64,000 bases of DNA from Pseudomonadota bacterium (GTDB lineage Bacteria; Pseudomonadota; Alphaproteobacteria; Micropepsales; Micropepsaceae), in the NCBI GenBank assembly GCA_018241025.1, contig JAFEEQ010000003.1, positions 62,001-126,000 of the forward strand, read 5' to 3'. The notes beneath the pieces were generated by a model that did no database searches, was not told the origin of the DNA, and worked only from the letters and a program-made list of their open reading frames with translations. The position numbers and the translations under genes were made by a program. This document shows positions 58,972-64,000 of the stretch, one piece after another (within the stretch, counting starts at the first letter, position 1; every line of letters starts with the position of its first letter).

Positions 58972-60666
58972 CTATTCCCCGCCCGAAGCCGGATTCAGCG
59001 GTGCCTGTGCCGCCGCGGCCTTGGCGAGGTCGAGCATTCGGATGAATTCGGCGCGATAGCCGAACGTATCGGAGCCGCGTGCCTCGGTCGCGATGGTCTT
59101 CGCACGGTCGTAGCTGAAATCCTTTATGTAGGGATCGTGCCGCATGAGCTGGGCCGCGCCGGCGACGGCGGCGGCAAATCGCATCTCCGCCGGGACGGCA
59201 GCGAAATTCGCGTGCATATCCGCATCGGTGATCGGCCGCTCGATCAGGCGCGAGACCTTCTCGCCCGGCAGCTTGTAGCGGATCTTGAGGAAGCCGAGTT
59301 CACCTTTCGGATCGCCCGCGGGCTTCTTGCCGTAGCGGTGCGGATCGCTCATCAGCGCGGGCGATCCTACGGGCGTAAGTTCATAGAGCGCGGTGACCGT
59401 GGTACCCGAGCCGATATCGCCGGCATCGACCTTGTCGTTCTTGAAGTCGGTCTCGTTCAGCATACGCGTCTCGTAGCCGATGAGACGGTATTCGGCGATG
59501 CGGGCGGGGTTGAACTCGATCTGGATCTTCACGTCGTTGGCGATGGTGAAGAGCGTGCCCGAGATTTGATCGACGAAAACCTTGTGCGCCTCGTTCAGCG
59601 TGTCGATGAAGGCCGCGTTGCCGTTACCGGCCTGGGCCAGCTTCTGCATCGTCGCGTCCTGGTAATTGTCGTTGCCGAAGCCGAGACAGGTCAGGTAGAC
59701 GCCGGTGTCGCGCTCGCGAACGACGAAATCCTCCAGCGCCTTGGGATCGGTGATGCCGACATTGAAATCGCCGTCGGTCGCAAGCAGGACGCGGTTGACG
59801 CCGCCCTTCACGAAGTTCGCCTCGGCGAGGCTGTAGGCAAGACGAATGCCCTCCCCGCCTGCGGTCGAGCCGCCGGCATGCAACTGGTCGAGCGCGGCGA
59901 GAATTTTTGCCTTGTCGGACCCCGGCGTGGGCGGCAGGACGACACCCGCCGAACCGGCATAGGCGACGATCGATACACGGTCGTTGTCGCGCAGCTGATC
60001 GACCAGCAGACGGAACGAACTGATCAGAAGCGGCAGCTTGTTCGGCTCGTTCATCGATCCCGAGGTGTCGATCAGGAAGACGAGATTGGCGCGCGGCCGC
60101 TCTTTCTTCGGAATGTCGAAGCCCTTGATGCCGATGTGCAGGACTTCGGTGTCCTTGTTCCAGGGCGCCGGGTAGACCGCGAGGCTGGCGCGGAATGGCG
60201 TTTTGCGGTCGGTGGGCAGCGCATAGGCGTAGTCGAAATAGTTCACCATCTCCTCGATACGCACGGCATCGGCCGGTGGCAGCGCGCCGTGATTGAGCGC
60301 ATCGCGGACCACGCCATAGGACGCCGTGTCGACGTCGATTGAAAAGGTCGAGACCGGCTGCTCCGCTGTCACCACGACGGGATTCGGATTGGTCTCCGGA
60401 AATTTCGACGTCACCGCGGGTTGCCAATAACCCGGCGCCGGCAGCCTCGTCATGCGCGGTGCGCCGCCGGCCAGATTTTTCACCGGTGCGGGCATGACTA
60501 CGCCGGACGGAGCGCGCGCGCCGGCCGTGACCACCGTTTCGATATTCGCGGAGTCGGGTGTGGGCGGAGGAGTAGGCGGCGTATCCGACTGACAAGCTGC
60601 CAGCAACAGCGATGCCGTGACGATGCACGTGGACATGCGCCAGATGGCCGATTGACGGATTGTCAT
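58972..60666 (-). CDS. VWA-domain lipoprotein (YfbK-like, DUF3520 C-terminus)
   Basis: A 564-aa lipoprotein. MSTCIVTASLLLAACQSDTP is a lipoprotein signal with Cys25, followed by a Pro-rich linker. A YfbK-type N-terminal block (FSIDVDTASYGVVRDALNHG) precedes a von Willebrand A domain with MIDAS DTSGSM (residues 200-205), GGEGIRLAYSLA near 276 and a conserved LLATDGDFNVG near 297. The C-terminal DUF3520 region begins GYETRMLNETDFKNDKVDAG. Such proteins bind metal and protein partners at the cell surface or in the periplasm. Function is unknown. It is convergent with the dehalogenase operon. Confidence 0.9.
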   Translation of the reverse strand: MTIRQSAIWRMSTCIVTASLLLAACQSDTPPTPPPTPDSANIETVVTAGARAPSGVVMPAPVKNLAGGAPRMTRLPAPGYWQPAVTSKFPETNPNPVVVTAEQPVSTFSIDVDTASYGVVRDALNHGALPPADAVRIEEMVNYFDYAYALPTDRKTPFRASLAVYPAPWNKDTEVLHIGIKGFDIPKKERPRANLVFLIDTSGSMNEPNKLPLLISSFRLLVDQLRDNDRVSIVAYAGSAGVVLPPTPGSDKAKILAALDQLHAGGSTAGGEGIRLAYSLAEANFVKGGVNRVLLATDGDFNVGITDPKALEDFVVRERDTGVYLTCLGFGNDNYQDATMQKLAQAGNGNAAFIDTLNEAHKVFVDQISGTLFTIANDVKIQIEFNPARIAEYRLIGYETRMLNETDFKNDKVDAGDIGSGTTVTALYELTPVGSPALMSDPHRYGKKPAGDPKGELGFLKIRYKLPGEKVSRLIERPITDADMHANFAAVPAEMRFAAAVAGAAQLMRHDPYIKDFSYDRAKTIATEARGSDTFGYRAEFIRMLDLAKAAAAQAPLNPASGGE

Positions 60667-60896
60667 TGGTGTCCCCTACCGAAGCAATACGGAGAAAGCC
60701 TCGACTGCAATCGCGCCTGCGCCGCGGCACGATTGGGGCCGTTTGGCGGCATCCGATCACGCTCACGCGAGCAGATGCTAACGCGCGGTTATCGCGTACT
60801 ACGTAATTCCCCCTTAACCCCGCCTGCCTATCCTTGAGCAACACGAGCGCGGAAAAACCGGCCAAGCCGCATTCCAACCGCGCCGGGGGAGTAGGC
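60667..60896. other. Intergenic region between the VWA lipoprotein and the PAS kinase genes
   Basis: About 230 bases with promoters in both directions. TTAACCCC at 60814-60821 is a single CtrA-type half-site only. A TTG at 60834 would extend the kinase by 21 residues but has no ribosome binding site, so the region up to 60896 is taken as non-coding. Confidence 0.4.
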
Positions 60897-62396
60897 GTGG
60901 CGGAGACGGAATCCCGGGAATTCTCGCGAGCGAGCCGTATCGAGATCGTTCTCGATGCCAGCGGCCTCGTGCTGAATATCGAGAGCGAGGCGGAGGACAA
61001 TCGCCTGGTGCGCGATGTCGCCGAGGGCGAGTCGCTTCAGGCGCACATTCATCCCGACGATTACAATTTCTTTCTGTGGTCGGCGCAGTGGATTCTCAAC
61101 GGCGCACAGCGCCGCCAGACGATCCAGCTACGCTGGGCGCGCGACGGCGGACGCTGGACGAAACTGAACGCAACGCTCGCGAGTGACGGCAGCGAAACCG
61201 TATCGGTGCTGCTGCATCCCGACGAAATCGAGCATGCGTATCGCGCCGAAGCGCAGCTGCGCCGTGTCGTCGAGGGCTCAGCACAGGGCGTGTGCGTGCG
61301 CACCAACACCGACGTGCTCTATGTGAACGAGGCCTTCGCGCAGATGATGGGTTATGCCTCCATGCGCGACATGGACGCCCGTTCGCGCGCAGAGATGGCA
61401 GCCGGGCGCAACGAGAACAATCTAGGCGGCGTCCATCCGGAAGACCGGCACATCGTTATCGAGCACATGCGCCGCAGGCTCGCCGGCGAGGAAACCATCT
61501 CGCACTACGAATTCCGCCTGATCCACGCCGACGGGACGGCGGTGTGGGTCGACACGCGCGCCGCGCTGGTCGACTGGGACGGCCGTCCGGCATCGCTATC
61601 GTGGATGAGCGACATTTCCGAGCGCAAGGAAATGGAGCTCGAACTGATCAAGAGCAAGGAAGCGGCGGAGTTCGCCAACCGGACCAAGACCGAGTTCCTG
61701 GCCCAGATGAGCCACGAACTGCGCACGCCGCTGAATGCGATCATCGGCTTTGCCGAGGTGATCAAGGACGAGATGTTCGGCCCGGTGGGACTGAAGAAAT
61801 ACGCCGACTACGCGCATGACATCCACACCAGCGGACGGCATCTGCTCGATCTGATCAACGACATTCTCGACCTGTCCAAGCTGGAGGCCGGCAAGCACGA
61901 GCTGCGCGAGGACGTCGTGACCTTGCCTGCGGTGGTCGAATCCTGCCTGACGCTGGTGCGCGACCGGGCGGAAAAGAGTTCCGTGCTGTTGGCGACCGAG
62001 ATCGAGCCGGGACTGCCGCGCCTCATCTGTGACGAGCGCGCGGTGAAGCAGGTTCTGCTGAACTTCCTTTCGAATGCCGTGAAATTCACACCGGCGGGCG
62101 GAACGGTGACGACGAGTGCCAGGCGGTCTGCGGGCGGCATTGCAATTTCCGTCCGCGATACCGGCATTGGCATGAGCGCCGCGGATGTACGGGTCGCACT
62201 ATCGCCGTTCGGCCAGATCGATTCGAAGATTGCGCGCCAGCACAAGGGCACCGGCCTTGGCCTGCCGATCTGCAAGCAACTCGTCGAGTTGCATGGCGGC
62301 ACGCTCAGTGTCGACAGCGCGCCGGGCAAAGGCACGACAATGACCGCGACGTTTCCTGCGGAGCGCGTGAGCGGACAAGCCGGCGCAGCAGGCTGA
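60897..62396 (+). CDS. Soluble PAS-domain sensor histidine kinase
   Basis: A 499-aa kinase from GTG 60897, chosen because GGGGGAG lies five bases upstream. Two PAS-like domains occupy residues 12-105 and 115-245 (YVNEAFAQMMGYAS, then WMSDISERKEMELELIKSKE). The dimerisation/phosphotransfer domain EFLAQMSHELRTPLNAIIGF contains the acceptor His273. The ATPase domain has N-box NFLSNAVKFTPAGG, G1 VRDTGIGM and G2 HKGTGLGLPICKQLVELHGG. It has no transmembrane segments, so it senses a cytoplasmic signal. No receiver protein is encoded next to it. Confidence 0.9.
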   Translation: MAETESREFSRASRIEIVLDASGLVLNIESEAEDNRLVRDVAEGESLQAHIHPDDYNFFLWSAQWILNGAQRRQTIQLRWARDGGRWTKLNATLASDGSETVSVLLHPDEIEHAYRAEAQLRRVVEGSAQGVCVRTNTDVLYVNEAFAQMMGYASMRDMDARSRAEMAAGRNENNLGGVHPEDRHIVIEHMRRRLAGEETISHYEFRLIHADGTAVWVDTRAALVDWDGRPASLSWMSDISERKEMELELIKSKEAAEFANRTKTEFLAQMSHELRTPLNAIIGFAEVIKDEMFGPVGLKKYADYAHDIHTSGRHLLDLINDILDLSKLEAGKHELREDVVTLPAVVESCLTLVRDRAEKSSVLLATEIEPGLPRLICDERAVKQVLLNFLSNAVKFTPAGGTVTTSARRSAGGIAISVRDTGIGMSAADVRVALSPFGQIDSKIARQHKGTGLGLPICKQLVELHGGTLSVDSAPGKGTTMTATFPAERVSGQAGAAG

Positions 62397-62401
62397 GCGA
62401 T

Positions 62402-62884
62402 TCAGGGACCGCGGTCGCGGAACTGGCGCAGGAACCATGAGCTGAGTTTGCGCCGCACGCGCGCAACGACCTGCGCGCGCTCGTCCGGCGAAAGCTTCGC
62501 AAGACTGTCACCCATCATCGCGATCGATTCCCGCTCAAGCGCCGAATCCGCCTGCGCGACGGCATCGAGTGCCGTTGTCATCTTCGCCGGCGTGTAATCG
62601 GACGACGCCAAGAGCCGGAATGCCGCCCGGCGGGCGTCAGACGACGCGACACGCAGCGCGCGCATCTTCGCCGCATGGGCATCGATGACGCTGTCGATGG
62701 CCGGACGCGCCGAAGGCGCCGCAACCGCGATCATGCGCGGGGAGAGCATCCCGCCGGATCCGATACGGGTATCGATATGCGTCAGCCGGTAGATCGAGAC
62801 GCCGATCAGCGCGATCAGCAGCGCATTGACGAAGAGCGAGGCGATCAGGAGCCAGGAACGGCGGCGGCGCGGTGCGGTGTCCAT
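62402..62884 (-). CDS. Membrane-anchored periplasmic heavy-metal-resistance-like protein
   Basis: A 160-aa protein from ATG 62884. After RRRRSWLLIASLFVNALLIA (one transmembrane segment, residues 7-29) the remainder is helical and rich in Arg and Ala (KMRALRVASSDARRAAFRLL, then DSALERESIAMMGDSLAKLS). It ends with an Arg-rich SSWFLRQFRDRGP. This fits the periplasmic heavy-metal sensor family related to CnrX/CnrR-like or CpxP/Spy-like proteins. It starts one base after the stop of the anti-sigma-like gene, in a three-gene operon headed by an ECF sigma factor. Confidence 0.75.
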   Translation of the reverse strand: MDTAPRRRRSWLLIASLFVNALLIALIGVSIYRLTHIDTRIGSGGMLSPRMIAVAAPSARPAIDSVIDAHAAKMRALRVASSDARRAAFRLLASSDYTPAKMTTALDAVAQADSALERESIAMMGDSLAKLSPDERAQVVARVRRKLSSWFLRQFRDRGP

Positions 62885-62885
62885 C

Positions 62886-63218
62886 TCAGAAATCCTGCGG
62901 CGTGAGGTCGGGCTGACCGTCGAAGGCAAAGGCGGTCTGATCCGGTGCGGCGGCTTCCACCGGCGCCAGTGTGGCGATGCCGGCGCCGAGCATCAGCGCC
63001 AGCGCCAGGGCACAGGCCGGCTGCCACAAGGGCGCGTCGGGCCAGACGGCATCGGCGAGCCTGCGGAGGCTGCGCAGAAGCGAGGGACGCGCCGCGATGC
63101 GGTCGAAGTCGGCCAGGACGCGCCGTTCGAGCGCGACCGGCAGGGACGGTGCCGCTGCTCCGGCCAGGAGGCGATCCAGTTCGCCATCGGCGATTTCGTT
63201 TTCGGCTTCGGTCATCAT
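62886..63218 (-). CDS. Short anti-sigma-factor-like membrane protein
   Basis: A 110-aa protein. The N-terminal soluble part MTEAENEIADGELDRLLAGA, then LERRVLADFDRIAA, precedes one transmembrane helix (WQPACALALALMLGAGIATL, residues 65-84) and a short acidic tail. This small soluble-TM arrangement behind an ECF sigma gene is typical of an anti-sigma factor. No zinc HxxxCxxC motif is seen, so it is not a ZAS protein. It lies eight bases after the sigma gene and one base before the periplasmic sensor gene. Confidence 0.75.
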   Translation of the reverse strand: MMTEAENEIADGELDRLLAGAAAPSLPVALERRVLADFDRIAARPSLLRSLRRLADAVWPDAPLWQPACALALALMLGAGIATLAPVEAAAPDQTAFAFDGQPDLTPQDF

Positions 63219-63226
63219 CGGCCCCG

Positions 63227-63772
63227 TTATCGCTCTCTCAGATGGTCCAGACGCTGGCGCAGCGCCCGTCGCCCGCGTGACAGCAGCGATTCCAGGGCTT
63301 CAACGCTGACCCCCAGAATCTCCGCCGCTTCGATATTGCCGCAGCCCTGGAAATGGCAGAGCTGGATCGCGGCGCGCTGGCGTTCCGGCAGTTCGGCCAG
63401 GGCGGCCTCGATCTGGGCCGCGATCGCGGCATGCTGAAGACCGGCATCGGGACCCGGCGCGGGGTCTTCGACATCGGCGGCCTCGTCCAGCCGCGCGGTC
63501 TGGCGGCGGCGCAGGCGGTCGTAGCACTTGTTCAGGGTGACCCGGTAAAGCCAGGTCGAAAACTTCGCCCGGCCGGGCTCCCAGCGCGCGGCATGGGTCC
63601 AGAGCTGGATGAAGGCATCCTGGACCGCATCTTCGGCCTCGATGGGATCGGTGAGCATGCGCCGGGCGAGCGCGAACATGCGGGGCAGATGGCGCGTCAT
63701 CAGCGCGGCGGCGGCGGCGCGGTCGCCCTGCCCGACGCGTGCGACAAGCTCGGCGTCCGGATCAATCATCAT
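63227..63772 (-). CDS. ECF-family RNA polymerase sigma factor
   Basis: A 181-aa sigma-70 factor of the ECF class. Region 2 is seen as LMTRHLPRMFALARRMLTDP followed by EAEDAVQDAFIQLW and KFSTWLYRVTLNKCYDRLRR. Region 4 is ALAELPERQRAAIQLCHFQG followed by NIEAAEILGVSVEALESLLS and RGRRALRQRL, a helix-turn-helix contacting the -35. A short linker rich in Asp/Pro joins them. It directs polymerase to stress genes when the co-encoded membrane proteins release it. The nearby start MMIDPDAELVARVG has two ATGs. Confidence 0.93.
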   Translation of the reverse strand: MMIDPDAELVARVGQGDRAAAAALMTRHLPRMFALARRMLTDPIEAEDAVQDAFIQLWTHAARWEPGRAKFSTWLYRVTLNKCYDRLRRRQTARLDEAADVEDPAPGPDAGLQHAAIAAQIEAALAELPERQRAAIQLCHFQGCGNIEAAEILGVSVEALESLLSRGRRALRQRLDHLRER

Positions 63773-63806
63773 TCCGGTCCGAGTGTCGCCGCCGCATGTC
63801 GGCAGT

Positions 63807-64000
63807 TCAACGGCGCGGCCGGCGCTTTCCGTCGCCGAGTACTGCGGCAGCTCGCAGGAGGACCTGGCGCTGCTGTGCCGCCGTGCCGGCCGGCAGGCGG
63901 GTGAAGTCGCTGCCTTCCTTCAGATCCGCGTAGATCTCGTCGCCGTGTTCGTGAAAGTGCAGGAAGCTACGGCCGCCGAGATAGAAACAGCCACGGGATT
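63807..64000 (-). CDS. C-terminal part of a hypothetical protein (runs off the right edge)
   Basis: The minus strand from 64000 reads in one open frame SRGCFYLGGRSFLHFHEHGD, then EIYADLKEGSDFTRLPAG, ending at the TGA at 63807-63809. The first part (a glycine-aromatic strand followed by FLHFHEHG) looks like real protein; the last part is an Arg-rich tail. The N-terminus is outside the window, so no family can be assigned. The gene lies 34 bases before the sigma factor gene on the same strand and could share its operon. Confidence 0.65.
   Translation of the reverse strand, partial: SRGCFYLGGRSFLHFHEHGDEIYADLKEGSDFTRLPAGTAAQQRQVLLRAAAVLGDGKRRPRR

Overview
This 64 kb window is GC-rich chromosomal DNA of an alphaproteobacterium. 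The evidence is two CtrA-type boxes (TTAA-N7-TTAA), a LexA-type GAAC-N7-GAAC box, a rhizobial-type phosphatidylcholine synthase, two PleC/DivJ-like orphan histidine kinases, and several palindromic intergenic repeat families of a kind common in this class. Gene density is high, and starts often overlap the previous stop (ATGA or GTGA). A Rhizomicrobium/Caulobacter-like lineage is my inference, not something the sequence proves. I see no rRNA, tRNA, CRISPR array or transposase gene.

Layout. 1-7.4 kb, mostly minus strand: the end of a membrane protein, an SDR, an APH-like kinase, a SnoaL-like protein and a flavin monooxygenase, then a divergent 2OG-Fe(II) oxygenase, a GFA protein, an SDR and a TAT-exported aspartic protease. 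7.6-15.7 kb, plus strand: a catabolic run (amidohydrolase, CMD protein, SDR, methyltransferase, IclR regulator, CaiB CoA-transferase, acyl-CoA dehydrogenase, enoyl-CoA hydratase-like protein) that looks like CoA-thioester degradation of an unknown carboxylic acid. 15.75-18.53 kb: a lower-GC accessory island holding an AAA-type ATPase with a C-terminal winged helix behind an 18-bp palindromic operator. It also holds short genes, a truncated gene tail, a chain of predicted RNA hairpins and a 16-bp direct repeat on both sides. 18.8-32.4 kb: a CtrA-box receiver protein with a degenerate kinase domain, a SnoaL/TetR pair, a DmdC-like dehydrogenase, TamA-TamB, DusA, Pcs, an ACAD11/LvaC-like dehydrogenase and a spermidine-synthase-like protein.

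32.4-34.7 kb is a second lower-GC insert: a two-gene XRE-ImmA/IrrE plus DUF4411 (PIN-like) module resembling a toxin-antitoxin system, with a LexA-like box beyond its 3' end. 35-46.5 kb: a Baeyer-Villiger-type monooxygenase, a TauE/SafE exporter, phosphomannomutase/phosphoglucomutase, CobA coupled to an unusual Y-x6-K SDR, a thermonuclease, small conserved proteins, a limonene-epoxide-hydrolase-like protein and two adjacent acyl-CoA dehydrogenases that look like a hetero-oligomeric pair. 46.7-64 kb: a CtrA-box gene, a YjgN/M48 peptidase operon, PepN, a histidine kinase, a glutamine-synthetase-like enzyme divergent from a PotD/PotF-type lipoprotein, a TetR/haloalkane dehalogenase pair, a VWA lipoprotein, a PAS kinase, and an ECF sigma operon with two membrane partners.

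Overall the region combines envelope biogenesis (TamAB, Pcs), cell-cycle/stress signalling and lipid or terpenoid-like catabolism, interrupted by two small accessory islands. The ATPase island and the XRE-ImmA/DUF4411 module are the best candidates for an undescribed or poorly described system.
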